Part shown: positions 19,162 to 27,924 of the stretch, piece after piece
Position numbering within the stretch: the first letter of the stretch is position 1
How the letters are laid out: each line of letters opens with the position of its first letter
Position numbers and translations under genes: made by a program
The notes under the pieces: model-generated
The model's database searches: none
What the model was told of the DNA's origin: nothing
What the model saw: only the letters and a program-made list of their open reading frames with translations
Assembly (NCBI GenBank): GCA_022822495.1
Contig: JAJEBQ010000039.1
Location: 1 to 39,832 of the forward strand
Source of the DNA: Paracoccaceae bacterium
GTDB taxonomy: Bacteria > Pseudomonadota > Alphaproteobacteria > Rhodobacterales > Rhodobacteraceae
Length of the DNA: 39,832 bases
Direction of reading: 5' to 3'

Positions 19162-19800
19162 CTATGTCCTATTCAATGCCTTCTCAATAATTTCAACCAA
19201 GTCTTCATAACCCATGTTGGAATAGTTTTTTCCGTTAATCCTGAAGGTCGGCGTTCGTTCTATGCCATCCCGTGTCGTACCATCCCTGGAATTTTCCAAA
19301 ATCAGTGTATGAAAATCCGTATCCTCTAAACAGTCATCAATGTCATTGGTGTTATATCCTACGGATAATGCAATGGACCTTAATCTGTCTGCAGCTTCAC
19401 CAAGCGTTTGAGCTCGTGACCACTCGGATTGCTTTGCAAAGAGTGGATCAACATAATGGAAGAATTTTTCGGGACCAGAACACCTGCCAATAATTGCTGC
19501 AACCCAACCGGCATTATCCCAAATCACCTCTCTTACCTCGAATTTTATGAGCCCGGTATCAATGTAGTTTTCTTTGATTTGAGGATACACTTCCCTGTGG
19601 AAACTGGCACAATGTGGACATGTGAACGAAGCGTATTCAATAAAGGTTACGCTACTCTGCAGGTTACCAGTACTTAATTCCTCTATTTCTCGATTGGCTT
19701 GTTCTTCCTGCCCTTGCGTAGGCGTGAATACTGATGTTCCAATTATCAGGGCCAGTAGAAAGATTGCTCTGGACGGAACCATAAGGTACTTGTTTATCAT
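19162..19800 (-). CDS. dsbA: DsbA-like thiol:disulfide oxidoreductase
   Basis: A 212-residue periplasmic protein with a signal peptide (PSRAIFLLALIIGTSVFTPT). A DsbA-type thioredoxin fold follows, with active site FTCPHCASFHREVYP. The CPHC motif is that of DsbA oxidases that introduce disulfides. Other landmarks are a DsbA-like helical insertion and RTPTFRINGKNYSNMGYEDL, whose TPTF contains the cis-Pro facing the active site. It lies 12 bases after dciA on the same strand; the dciA-dsbA pair divergent from mutY is a common alphaproteobacterial arrangement. The oxidase rather than isomerase role is from family knowledge. Confidence 0.9.
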   Translation of the reverse strand: MINKYLMVPSRAIFLLALIIGTSVFTPTQGQEEQANREIEELSTGNLQSSVTFIEYASFTCPHCASFHREVYPQIKENYIDTGLIKFEVREVIWDNAGWVAAIIGRCSGPEKFFHYVDPLFAKQSEWSRAQTLGEAADRLRSIALSVGYNTNDIDDCLEDTDFHTLILENSRDGTTRDGIERTPTFRINGKNYSNMGYEDLVEIIEKALNRT

Positions 19801-19812
19801 TTTACTTTCCTT

Positions 19813-20406
19813 TTAATTTTCTTGGGCAAGAACATTTTTACCAAGCTCATAAAGAGCTGTCCTAAGATCCTCGTCTTCAATGTCTTTGACAATTTGCCAT
19901 GATTCTTGCCTGGATTCTCTTGTGGGTGGTTTCGTATTTTTCTGTTCTCGATTTAAATTGTTGAACGCGTCATAACTTGTATGCCTGATCTCCAACCTTC
20001 TGATCGCTGCGAAACCATAGGTGATATTTACCCTTTCGATAATATGCTCCCTTTGCATTTCGACTTGTTGCGCATAACCCCTTGGTGTTTCTACAATCAG
20101 CTTCGATCCCTTGCTAAATTGAAAGCGGTGGTTCACTTCAATGGGACGGCAAAGAGCGGCAAGATTTTCTCCAACGACCTCATTCCAGGAGGACAAGATT
20201 TCAGGTTTCGATACCCCCTTCTGCTCAGCATTTATGCGAGCTATTTCACCATAAAAATGCTCTGCGGATTTAAAATTACCGGTATAAGATCCGCGCTGTG
20301 GCCTACGGTTGTAGATTTTTCTGATTTTGGGAATGATTCCACTCCTCCCAAATGGAAAATACGTAATATATCTCCATATATTATTTTTACCCAAGAATTT
20401 GAACAT
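19813..20406 (-). CDS. dciA: DciA-like protein (DUF721)
   Basis: A 197-residue protein with the DUF721 domain in its middle. ILSSWNEVVGENLAALCRPI, KGSKLIVETPRGYAQQVEMQ, and HIIERVNITYGFAAIRRLEI follow the family pattern W-x-x-VVG, P, L-V-x-V-x-S/P-x-W/Y-A, then a C-terminal ridge. DciA proteins load the replicative helicase DnaB in bacteria that lack DnaC. The N-terminal 40 residues are basic and less conserved, and the C-terminal tail is polar. It starts 11 bases from the divergent mutY start (TTG 20417), so the two genes share a very short promoter region. The family is clear; the helicase-loader role is from family knowledge. Confidence 0.85.
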   Translation of the reverse strand: MFKFLGKNNIWRYITYFPFGRSGIIPKIRKIYNRRPQRGSYTGNFKSAEHFYGEIARINAEQKGVSKPEILSSWNEVVGENLAALCRPIEVNHRFQFSKGSKLIVETPRGYAQQVEMQREHIIERVNITYGFAAIRRLEIRHTSYDAFNNLNREQKNTKPPTRESRQESWQIVKDIEDEDLRTALYELGKNVLAQEN

Positions 20407-20416
20407 TAAAATTATC

Positions 20417-21502
20417 TTGAATACTCCCTCGGTAGAAACATTACTTGCCTGGTATGATCAATATGGCAGGGAACTCCCATGGCGGACCAAAGTGGACGAT
20501 ACCAGTTCCAAGAAGAATGCCTACAGAATTTGGATTTCGGAAATAATGCTTCAACAAACAACAGTACCTGTGGTCAAGAAGTACTTTACCAAATTCCTGG
20601 ACCAATGGCCTACTATCGAGTCGCTAGCAGAAGCAGATTCTGATGAAGTTATGGCTTGCTGGGCTGGTTTGGGATATTATACCAGAGCGCGAAACCTGAT
20701 ACCCTGTGCCAAGATAATCGTACAAGAGCATAATGGCAAGTTCCCAAATTCTTCAAAGGAACTCCTGAAATTACCTGGCATCGGCCCCTATACGGCAAGT
20801 GCCATTCAATCCATTGCATTTGACATTGCTGTACCTGTTGTTGATGGTAATGTCGAAAGGGTCTATTCAAGGGTGTGTGGTTTAACCAACCCCTTGCCTT
20901 TATCAAAACCCGAAATCAAAAAAATTGCCGAACAAATGACACCTTCAGAAAGATCTGGTGATTTTGCTCAGGCGGTAATGGATCTAGGCGCAACTGTGTG
21001 CAAACCTCGGGCTCCGAAGTGTATAATTTGCCCCTGGCAAAGGGAATGCACAAGCTACCGACTTGGTTTGCAAGATAAAATTCCTTACAAAATAACCAGG
21101 GACCCAAAACCAGCACGTAAGGGCATCTTGTTTGTCTGTTTAAATGAGAATAATTGCTTCCTGCTGGAGAGACGTCCCCAAAATGGCTTGCTTGGGGGTA
21201 CATTGGGATGGCTGGGATCAGGATGGGATAATAAATCCAAAGGCATCTTTTCTGATCTTGAAGGCGGGTTGGAACTCCCGGGGGAAATTGTTCATGTGTT
21301 TTCTCATTTCAAGGCTTCCATCAGGGTTAGGGTGGGGGTCGTTGAGGCTTCCGAGTTTGCCGGGTTGGATATTCAATGGATCCCAAAGGAAATGTTTGAC
21401 GTGAATACCCTTCCAACCCTTATGAAGAAAGCATACATACATGCTTGCAAACATTTTGATTTCTGCAACCTGGAAGAATCGATGCGAATAAGTAGGAGTT
21501 GA
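20417..21502 (+). CDS. mutY: A/G-specific adenine glycosylase
   Basis: A 361-residue MutY that removes adenine paired with 8-oxoguanine. The helix-hairpin-helix glycosylase domain has RIWISEIMLQQTTVPVV with the catalytic Glu of EIMLQQT, LPGIGPYTASAI, VVDGNVERVYSRV, and the four-cysteine [4Fe-4S] loop CKPRAPKCIICPWQREC. The C-terminal NUDIX-like domain that senses 8-oxoG has FLLERRPQNGLLGG and VFSHFKASIRV. The open frame extends back to 20327, but the family start is near the TTG at 20417 (LNTPSVETLLAWYDQYGREL); no better start lies between. It ends 2 bases from the 3' end of a convergent tRNA gene. Confidence 0.93.
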   Translation: MNTPSVETLLAWYDQYGRELPWRTKVDDTSSKKNAYRIWISEIMLQQTTVPVVKKYFTKFLDQWPTIESLAEADSDEVMACWAGLGYYTRARNLIPCAKIIVQEHNGKFPNSSKELLKLPGIGPYTASAIQSIAFDIAVPVVDGNVERVYSRVCGLTNPLPLSKPEIKKIAEQMTPSERSGDFAQAVMDLGATVCKPRAPKCIICPWQRECTSYRLGLQDKIPYKITRDPKPARKGILFVCLNENNCFLLERRPQNGLLGGTLGWLGSGWDNKSKGIFSDLEGGLELPGEIVHVFSHFKASIRVRVGVVEASEFAGLDIQWIPKEMFDVNTLPTLMKKAYIHACKHFDFCNLEESMRISRS

Positions 21503-21503
21503 A

Positions 21504-21580
21504 TGGCGGCCTCGACAGGATTCGAACCTGTGGCCTACCGCTTAGGAGGCGGTCGCTCTATCCTGCTGAGCTACGAGGCC
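21504..21580 (-). tRNA. tRNA-Arg (anticodon CCT)
   Basis: On the minus strand the sequence folds into a full cloverleaf. The acceptor stem is GGCCTCG/CGAGGCC and the D-arm has GCTCAGCAGGATAGAGC. The anticodon stem is ACCGC-CTCCTAA-GCGGT with anticodon CCT, which reads AGG. The T-arm CAGGTTCGAATCCTG is perfect. The discriminator base is G and the CCA end is encoded. It converges on mutY, whose stop is one base from the CCA. A common island-integration target type, but no attachment-site duplicate was seen. Confidence 0.96.
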
Positions 21581-22022
21581 GTAATTATTACACATAATAC
21601 TAATTGTACCGTTTCAAACATATAAAATTTTGGTGGATCATAGACTGCGTTACATAATTCTAAAACTTTGTTAGTCAAAACACACTTTTGATGAAGTATC
21701 ATCACATTCTAATAATTACTCTATTTGGGACCTTGATCATTTACCCCTAGTTTTTTGGAGGAGGGTCTGTAATTATTCGTTCTAAAAAGGAGACGAAATG
21801 ATAGTAGAATGGAGTCCCCCCTTGTTGGATAGTTCCTGTTCTTGCTACAATGGCATCCATTTTATCCACAAGGATACGGTCCATATAATTATCGTGCGCA
21901 TTAATGTTTTCCTGCCCTTGAATACAGACGACAGATCAACTGAAAGGAAAGCCGAAGGCTTGGTTCAAAGATATTTCTGGCGGGTGATCACCCAGTTTCT
22001 TGAACCTCTGGACAGTTTCTCG
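21581..22022. other. Intergenic stretch between tRNA-Arg and a small RNA gene
   Basis: No convincing protein. One plus-strand frame (21798-22088) has a good-looking ribosome binding site (AAAAGGAGACGAA) but encodes no recognisable protein and runs through the structured RNA on the other strand. The stretch holds one perfect DnaA-box-like TTATCCACA (21862-21870) and a 12-bp perfect palindrome GGGTGATCACCC (21982-21993). The palindrome could be an operator or a hairpin. A single DnaA box is not evidence of an origin. Confidence 0.35.
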
Positions 22023-22047
22023 AAAAAAAGAGCTGGCGAACGCCAAC
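22023..22047 (-). terminator. Rho-independent terminator of the small RNA
   Basis: On the minus strand GTTGGCG (22041-22047) pairs with CGCCAGC (22032-22038), with one G-U pair and a tight loop, and is followed by CTTTTTTT (down to 22023). This is a classic intrinsic terminator and gives the direction of transcription of the structured RNA. Confidence 0.75.
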
Positions 22048-22107
22048 ACACCCGGGCTGGGTCTGCTTCCATGACCCTCAGGTCCTGATTCACCCAGCCA
22101 GAACTCC
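22023..22107 (-). ncRNA. Small structured RNA with intrinsic terminator (SRP-RNA-like features)
   Basis: Read on the minus strand, GGCTGGGT (22092-22099) pairs perfectly with ACCCAGCC (22055-22062). Inside it is a second stem GACC-TGAG-GGTC. A third stem, GTTGGCG/CGCCAGC, is followed by seven Ts and makes a strong terminator. The 5' flank (GAG..TGGC) can also pair with the 3' end (GCCAGCTC), closing a rod of about 80 bases. The interior holds ATCAGGACC and GGAAGCAGAC, reminiscent of the TCAGG...AGCAG core of bacterial 4.5S SRP RNA. The usual GGAA tetraloop arrangement is altered by about six extra bases, so SRP identity is doubtful. The structure itself is solid; the RNA's 5' end is a guess. 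Confidence 0.5.
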
Positions 22108-22347
22108 AATAAGCAGGCACCATAACAAGCCAATTACCAAGTTTTCTTCAGTTCTTGAAGTCTTCGTTCTCTGCTTCATCCAAAAAACCGCCCCTAAATT
22201 GGTTTATAGACCTTTATGGCACTTAAGTATGTAATTCCTTAATTTTTTGGCAAGAATTTCAGTATAAAGAATCCTAATAGAAGCGTCAATTCTCTGAGTC
22301 ACATTAAACCTTTAAATTTCTGGATGAATTTTCAAGCCGAAGTATTT

Positions 22348-23913
22348 TCAAAAACCTGGCGAAGGGCTGAAATCATCACTATTATCATAGTCTTCAGGAA
22401 TAGAATGAGAAACTTCGAGATCTGTTACTTGATGAAGAAGATTATGGGTTGGGCTCCCCTCAAAAGCCAAATCAAGTGGCCGTTTCCCCCTTTTGTCTGA
22501 GATTTGTGGGTCAGCACCCCTTTCCAATAAAAGTTTGGTCATATCATGCCATTCGTTTTCAACAGAGAGATGCAGCGCTGTTCGGCCCCAATCATCAACG
22601 CTATTAATATCCAACCCTTTATCTAAATCCTTCTCAAGTAAATTCAGATTCCCACTGAATGACGATTTGTGAAGTGAAGTACCTGTCCGAGAAACCGAAA
22701 AGGATTGCAAGGAGGGGATTGGACACTGATATTCGAGATCGTGATGATCGGGTAGTCTATCAATATATCCATAACGAAGGAGAAATTCAAAATCCAATCT
22801 TGGAAGATTAGCTTCAGATAGCAATTCACTCCAGTGCGGTTTTTTTCGCGTCGCCAAAATAATTCTTCTTATCTCAGTACCTCCACGTGGAAAGGGGCCC
22901 ATTTCAGCCATGATTTCTCCGATAACTTCAGGTGTAGAAAGAAATGGTCCAAAACGGGTATTGTAATAGTCTATACGGCGTTTTGCTGCCCTAAGCTTGA
23001 CGGCATGATAAGTAACCTTTGAAAGATCCCCATCATGCTCCAAAAGCCCCTCGCCAAGAGACCGCATTGTATTTTCCACATGCTTGGGCCATCCTTCAGA
23101 CCATTCATGTGTCCGTTTCGCCCAAGATAAAGTCAAGATCGGATTTGTCGTGACATGAAAATAGTCCATGAATTTTTCGACAGCGTCAATAACTTCCGAT
23201 TTACCGAGGGGCGCTAGGGTGCGTTCCGCATTCGTTCCAAATCTGGAAATGTTATTTTGCTCTAGGACCGAAATACTGTTCGACAAACCCGCAAACACAG
23301 GCATTATTGGATAGCCATTACTCCCCGTATGAAGTTGCTGCAAAACTTTTGTTACTTCGGAGTTCTTATCAATCGGAATGGACTGAATTTCATCAATCAT
23401 CATAAGGATTGTGTGGTTCTTAGGAAGAGCAGGCTTTCCTTTTTCACTCCCCTGAAACCCCACGCCAAATCCAAAGGCCGAAACGGAAGTGATGGCTTTC
23501 ACTGCAGCGTTTGCAGAATCCATGACGGATGAAATGGAAATTTTATTGTCCAATTCACTCACGGCTTTATGAATACTCGCATAGAGATGATCGAAGGTGA
23601 GTATGGATGGAGTATCGATAATCACTGGTATAATCTTGTGATTGCAGGATTCATCATTCAACTCCGCGATGCAGTTCTGCCTGATTTTACTGAGAAGGGA
23701 TGTTTTACCTATACCTGGTGCCCCCATGATCAACTGGGTTTCGCCAGCTGCTGGTTTGCTGCTAGAATCTTTGCTGTATTCAAGACCGATGTTCTTACTT
23801 TTTACTTCTATCGAAAATTGAATGTTTTTTCGTCCTGAAAAAAAGGGGTTAATCTGTCGGTCTTCCGTAGAAAGAAAGTCCTGGAGTTTTTCGGTATCAA
23901 ACGAATTGGTCAT
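22348..23913 (-). CDS. STAND/AAA-like ATPase with C-terminal ankyrin repeats
   Basis: A 521-residue protein. Residues 60-72 hold Walker A (LIMGAPGIGKTSLL) and 169-177 Walker B (ILMMIDEIQ). A sensor-like VFAGLSNS follows at 207-213, so this is an AAA/STAND-type P-loop ATPase of the kind often annotated 'ATP-binding protein'. A winged-helix-like section follows (FLSTPEVIGEIMAEMGPFPR). From about 412 to 490 there are two to three ankyrin repeats, for example DDWGRTALHLSVENEWHDMT, then LLLERGADPQ and SDKRGKRPLDLA. A good ribosome binding site (AAGGAAGG) precedes the ATG. It stands alone on its strand. Signal-sensing ATPases with C-terminal repeats occur in bacterial stress and defence systems, but no effector domain or partner gene is seen. 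Function unknown. Confidence 0.8.
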   Translation of the reverse strand: MTNSFDTEKLQDFLSTEDRQINPFFSGRKNIQFSIEVKSKNIGLEYSKDSSSKPAAGETQLIMGAPGIGKTSLLSKIRQNCIAELNDESCNHKIIPVIIDTPSILTFDHLYASIHKAVSELDNKISISSVMDSANAAVKAITSVSAFGFGVGFQGSEKGKPALPKNHTILMMIDEIQSIPIDKNSEVTKVLQQLHTGSNGYPIMPVFAGLSNSISVLEQNNISRFGTNAERTLAPLGKSEVIDAVEKFMDYFHVTTNPILTLSWAKRTHEWSEGWPKHVENTMRSLGEGLLEHDGDLSKVTYHAVKLRAAKRRIDYYNTRFGPFLSTPEVIGEIMAEMGPFPRGGTEIRRIILATRKKPHWSELLSEANLPRLDFEFLLRYGYIDRLPDHHDLEYQCPIPSLQSFSVSRTGTSLHKSSFSGNLNLLEKDLDKGLDINSVDDWGRTALHLSVENEWHDMTKLLLERGADPQISDKRGKRPLDLAFEGSPTHNLLHQVTDLEVSHSIPEDYDNSDDFSPSPGF

Positions 23914-24193
23914 GGGTTACCTTCCTTATTAAATTTCAGTATACACCATTTGGTCGGTTGGAGTGAAATCAAAACCTCTGGCGCCAAGTTTGCTGTTGAT
24001 ACCCATGATCAGACCGTTTGGTTTGAAAGACCATTACAGGGCTTGTTTGTCTTGGAACATGTTAAGAAATGCATGCAAAAACGAGTATGGGATGTTCCCG
24101 ATCAATTATTTTCAGTAAACTCAAAGTTCTCTCCCAGTTTTTTCTTATAATACCCTAATAGATGGATTTTATCGGTATCAAAACATTGTTGTT
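23914..24193. other. Divergent intergenic region between the ATPase gene and mnmH
   Basis: A plus-strand frame at 23950-24150 encodes a peptide with protein-like composition (VDTHDQTVWFERPLQGLFVL), but it starts with TTG and matches nothing I know. It may be a remnant or chance. The stretch should hold the divergent promoters of the two neighbouring genes; none stands out. Confidence 0.3.
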
Positions 24194-25255
24194 ATGCAAC
24201 CACATATAAACAAAATTGAACTAAAGACTCTGGAGGATCTGAATTTCGATGCCTATGACGAGGTGATTGATGTCCGATCACCCCGTGAATACGAAGAGGA
24301 TCATATTCCCGGAGCAGTTAATCTACCTGTACTGGATAATATACAAAGGGCGCGTGTAGGTCTGATGCACAAGCAAAAGGGTCCTTTTTCTTCACATCTG
24401 TTGGGTGCGCAAATCATCACCAGAAATGTCTCAACCTTGTTAAAAAAGCATTTTGCGTCCAAAAACAAGGAATTCAAACCTCTTATTTATTGTTGGCGAG
24501 GTGGTAAGAGATCTGGTTCCATAGCTGAGATTTGCCGGCAGATTGGTTGGCAAACGACCGTAATTAATGGAGGATACAAGAGTTACAGGAAACTTGTTGC
24601 AAGAACCCTCTACCAGAATCATGTACCCTTTGAGATTATTTTACTGGGCGGTCATACGGGGACCGGCAAAACAGAAATACTGGAAAATCTTTCCAAATTT
24701 GGAATTCAATCTTTGAATTTGGAAAAAATGGCTGAACATAGAGGTTCTGTTTTTGGAAGAACAGCCAAAGATCAACCGTCACAAAAAAAATTCGAGAGCA
24801 AAATTCTAAGCGCAATCGCTAATCTGGACCCTTCAAAAATAGTTGTAGTGGAAGCCGAGTCTAATATCATTGGGAGAGTTTCGATCCCACCGGCATTATG
24901 GGAAGAAATGAAAGTCGCAAGTAAAATTACTCTTGAAGCCCCCTTGGGCGTGCGGGTTGATTTAATTATGGCGAAGTATCAATCCTCTATTCCTCAAGGA
25001 AGGGAACTAACCACATTAATCAATAAGTTGGCGCCTTTCCATTCGAAAGACATCGTTGCCAGATGGAATAAATACGCCACACAGGGCGAGCTATCACGTT
25101 TGGCATTTGAGCTCCTCTTTTTGCATTATGACCCTAGATACTCTACGGGAGGTTCTCTTCGTAGGATTTTTATGGACGACCTTTCAACTGATACCTTGGA
25201 TCAGAGAACTGAGCAATTTGTCGCCACCCTAAAGGAAGTTCTCCCAACACAATAA
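24194..25255 (+). CDS. mnmH: tRNA 2-selenouridine synthase
   Basis: A 353-residue MnmH (SelU/YbbB) that swaps sulfur for selenium at the wobble 2-thiouridine of certain tRNAs, using selenophosphate. An N-terminal rhodanese domain has EVIDVRSPREYEEDHIPGAV and the active Cys in LIYCWRGGKRSGSIAEICRQ near residue 98. A P-loop domain follows with LLGGHTGTGKTEILENL near residue 152 and LNLEKMAEHRGSVFG. This domain order is diagnostic. It depends on SelD, encoded just downstream on the other strand. The length is typical. Confidence 0.95.
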   Translation: MQPHINKIELKTLEDLNFDAYDEVIDVRSPREYEEDHIPGAVNLPVLDNIQRARVGLMHKQKGPFSSHLLGAQIITRNVSTLLKKHFASKNKEFKPLIYCWRGGKRSGSIAEICRQIGWQTTVINGGYKSYRKLVARTLYQNHVPFEIILLGGHTGTGKTEILENLSKFGIQSLNLEKMAEHRGSVFGRTAKDQPSQKKFESKILSAIANLDPSKIVVVEAESNIIGRVSIPPALWEEMKVASKITLEAPLGVRVDLIMAKYQSSIPQGRELTTLINKLAPFHSKDIVARWNKYATQGELSRLAFELLFLHYDPRYSTGGSLRRIFMDDLSTDTLDQRTEQFVATLKEVLPTQ

Positions 25256-25472
25256 TCAAGTTTTGTGTGTGTTTCTCATCGGTCCTTCATTCAAGGAGAG
25301 TTTCAATACATAAATAACGAACCATCTCCTATCAAAAATGTATTCTGCAAAATTTGCATCCGTTTTTTCTGTCATTGCAAACCAAAAGAAGCAGCTCTTC
25401 ATTCAAATAGTCGAAATAGCATGTGAGATACTGAGTTATGAGGATTGTGTGTACCTGGTAACTGAATCTAGC

Positions 25473-27650
25473 CTAGGGCACAATTCTTATTTGTGGAGAA
25501 CCCTCAGTTATTTCACCGATTGGATGAATTTCAACACCCCTTTCTTTGGCGATTGATTGGACAGTTTCAAAATTACTTTTTGAAATTGTCCCCATCAAAC
25601 CTCCAGATGTCTGCGGATCAAAAAGAATATTGATTTCCTCGGTTGTGTGATCAGCCGTGAGTGGGATGCTTGCGTTTGCTTTCCATAAGGTGGACCTGAC
25701 ACCTGCCGCGGACAGTTTTTTTGCTCCCTTTATGATTGGAATAGAAGATGCAGTTAGAGTTGCTCCGAAATTGGAACTTGCGAGAATATTGTGTAAATGC
25801 CCAGCCAACCCAAAACCTGTGACATCCGTCATTGTAGAAACCAATGGGGTTAGTATTTCTGACGCAGTGCCCGAACTTTGCGTCATAATATCAAGACACC
25901 CGTAGAGTATCTCACCACTGACTTTGCCTTGCATCAATCCTGCTAATATGACACCCGTGCCAATAGGTTTGGTTAAAAAAACCAAATGCCCTGCTTGAGC
26001 ACCCACATGAGATGTACAAGGGGCGTTTAAGTTTCCAATTACAGTAAACCCGATCGTTAATTCTGCCCCTTGTGTCGTATGCCCGCCAACGATACTTGCC
26101 CCATTTTCTTCGAAAGTTCTCGTTGAAACTTCCATTATCTCTCTGAGAGTTTCTGCCTGGAGTCTTTCCGACATTCGTGGCAGGGTTATCGAAGCTAAAG
26201 CATATTGGGGTTTCACACCCTTGGCCCACAAATCACTCATGGTATGAAGTGCAACAATCCGTGCAAATAGAGCATGATCATCAATGAATGTCCTCAAATG
26301 GTCAGTCGAAACCATCAGGGAATCAGAACCTAAGTTTAACTCGACAGCATCTTGGCTTAATTCAGGGGTTGAAGGTTTGAAACCTTGTAGGGCTGCATGC
26401 AAACTGGATTGGGAAACCTTCGCACCACATCCACCACAAAGAGCTTTTGATTCTTGTAAAATTTCATTACTTCCCAAAGCTGCTTCATGTGGAATTCTGA
26501 CCTCTGGTGTTGAAATTTTCAAATCAAATTTGCGCATGAATTTTTGATCAATGTAATCCTTCAAGGTCCAAATTGATCTTCCCTCAAAACTTATCCCATG
26601 CTTTATTCCAACGGCATTTTTATGACCCGTCGAGATGAGTTTCAGAAAATCGTTTTGTGGCCTGAAAGGAACAAGTTTTTTGCCAGCAAGTGTAGCTTTC
26701 AGATTATGATAGAGGATGGGAGCCTCACGAACCGCATAGACACCTGCCTTGGGCAATGTTTTTTCTTCAATGGTTGCACAGTCTCCGACAGCAAAAACAG
26801 ATGCATTTCCAGGTGATTTCAAATATTTGTCGACAATGATAAAACCTTTATTACAAGATAGCCCAGTGCCCTTTAACCAGCTTATGGAACTGGCACCCGC
26901 GGTACCAACAACAAAATTGCAAGCGGGTTTCCCTCCCGTTGATAACTCAATCGCTTCCGCATGAATTTGTAGAGCTTTTGTATTTGTTAAAACCTCAATT
27001 CCTAATCTGTCCAAGTGCCTCTTGAGTTTACTTCTGGCAGCGACCGCCAATTCGTTCAAAATACTGTTTTCCTGTTCAACGATGGTGACACTTGAATTGC
27101 CCTGAACAACCCTTTGCAGACGGTACTTCATGGCCATGGCCAATTCCACACCCCCAACTCCACCGCCTAAAACGACTATTCTGGGTGTTATCTGCTGTTC
27201 TTTAACCGTTGTTAAATAATTACGCCATCTTTGGGCAAACAATCCCAATGGTTTCGCAGGTGTACCAAATTCTACAAAGCCAGCAAGTTTTTCCATGGCG
27301 AGGGTAATGCCAATGTTGAAGGATAAAACATCGTAGTAAATATCGGGACCATTCTTTCTATAAACACACTGTTTATCCAGGTTAAAATTTGTCACTTCAT
27401 CTTTGACAAATCTAACACCCGCATAATGAGACAACCTTACCAAATCCATATTCAGGTCCTTCGACTTATAATGCCCAGCTACAAAACCCGGGAGCATCCC
27501 CGTATAAGGGCTGGAAGTATCAGGGTTGATTAACGTAACTCTCGCTCCGGGCAAAGGTTTCATAGCCCATTTGAGCAGCAGAAGTGCATGTGCGTGACCA
27601 CCGCCAACCAAAATAAGGTCTTTCGAACAAGGGTGAAAATCAGTTTGCAT
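25473..27650 (-). CDS. selD: NADH-dehydrogenase-like oxidoreductase fused to selenide,water dikinase
   Basis: A 725-residue fusion. Residues 1 to about 385 form an FAD-dependent pyridine nucleotide-disulfide oxidoreductase domain. It has the dinucleotide-binding LILVGGGHAHALLLLKW, SSPYTGMLPGFVAGHY, a second one in IVVLGGGVGGVELAMAMKYR, and VFAVGDCATI near the end. Residues from about 395 are SelD, which makes selenophosphate from selenide and ATP. The glycine-rich catalytic loop is LCGGCGAKVSQSSL with Cys and Lys. ELNLGSDSLMVSTDHLRTF, GASIVGGHTTQGAELTIGF and MTDVTGFGLAGHL follow. Such fusions are known in several bacteria. It converges on mnmH, and together they supply selenium to tRNA. No selA, selB or tRNA-Sec is seen here. 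Confidence 0.95.
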   Translation of the reverse strand: MQTDFHPCSKDLILVGGGHAHALLLLKWAMKPLPGARVTLINPDTSSPYTGMLPGFVAGHYKSKDLNMDLVRLSHYAGVRFVKDEVTNFNLDKQCVYRKNGPDIYYDVLSFNIGITLAMEKLAGFVEFGTPAKPLGLFAQRWRNYLTTVKEQQITPRIVVLGGGVGGVELAMAMKYRLQRVVQGNSSVTIVEQENSILNELAVAARSKLKRHLDRLGIEVLTNTKALQIHAEAIELSTGGKPACNFVVGTAGASSISWLKGTGLSCNKGFIIVDKYLKSPGNASVFAVGDCATIEEKTLPKAGVYAVREAPILYHNLKATLAGKKLVPFRPQNDFLKLISTGHKNAVGIKHGISFEGRSIWTLKDYIDQKFMRKFDLKISTPEVRIPHEAALGSNEILQESKALCGGCGAKVSQSSLHAALQGFKPSTPELSQDAVELNLGSDSLMVSTDHLRTFIDDHALFARIVALHTMSDLWAKGVKPQYALASITLPRMSERLQAETLREIMEVSTRTFEENGASIVGGHTTQGAELTIGFTVIGNLNAPCTSHVGAQAGHLVFLTKPIGTGVILAGLMQGKVSGEILYGCLDIMTQSSGTASEILTPLVSTMTDVTGFGLAGHLHNILASSNFGATLTASSIPIIKGAKKLSAAGVRSTLWKANASIPLTADHTTEEINILFDPQTSGGLMGTISKSNFETVQSIAKERGVEIHPIGEITEGSPQIRIVP

Positions 27651-27924
27651 GGTTGATGCATCAATTGAGGAAAATGAATGTGAATAAGGGTAATTGAACT
27701 TCCTGACACTCCTGATTGGACAGTTGTCGATAGAGTTGACATTTGGTTTGTGGTGATGTCACTTTCTTCAGCAACACCACACCTTTTCCAACCAGTTCAT
27801 ACCCCAAATCACTCACTGTTCCATCAACCTTTGGTGAACCATAAACCCCATAAAGGGTTGGATGGTAGTGATTTCATTTACCCAAATCCGTAAGGAATTG
27901 GATGATTGCCACCTATTTGAAATT

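Noticed and set aside
21504..21580. tRNA-Arg as attachment site of an integrated island
   Set aside because: No integrase gene and no duplicated tRNA 3' end is seen within the window.
21862..21870. Perfect DnaA box as a sign of a replication origin
   Set aside because: It is alone; no cluster of boxes, AT-rich unwinding region or par genes is nearby. The interval next to dnaA also lacks clear boxes.
21798..22088. 96-codon plus-strand frame with good ribosome binding site
   Set aside because: The translation has no family character and it runs through a structured RNA and its terminator on the other strand.
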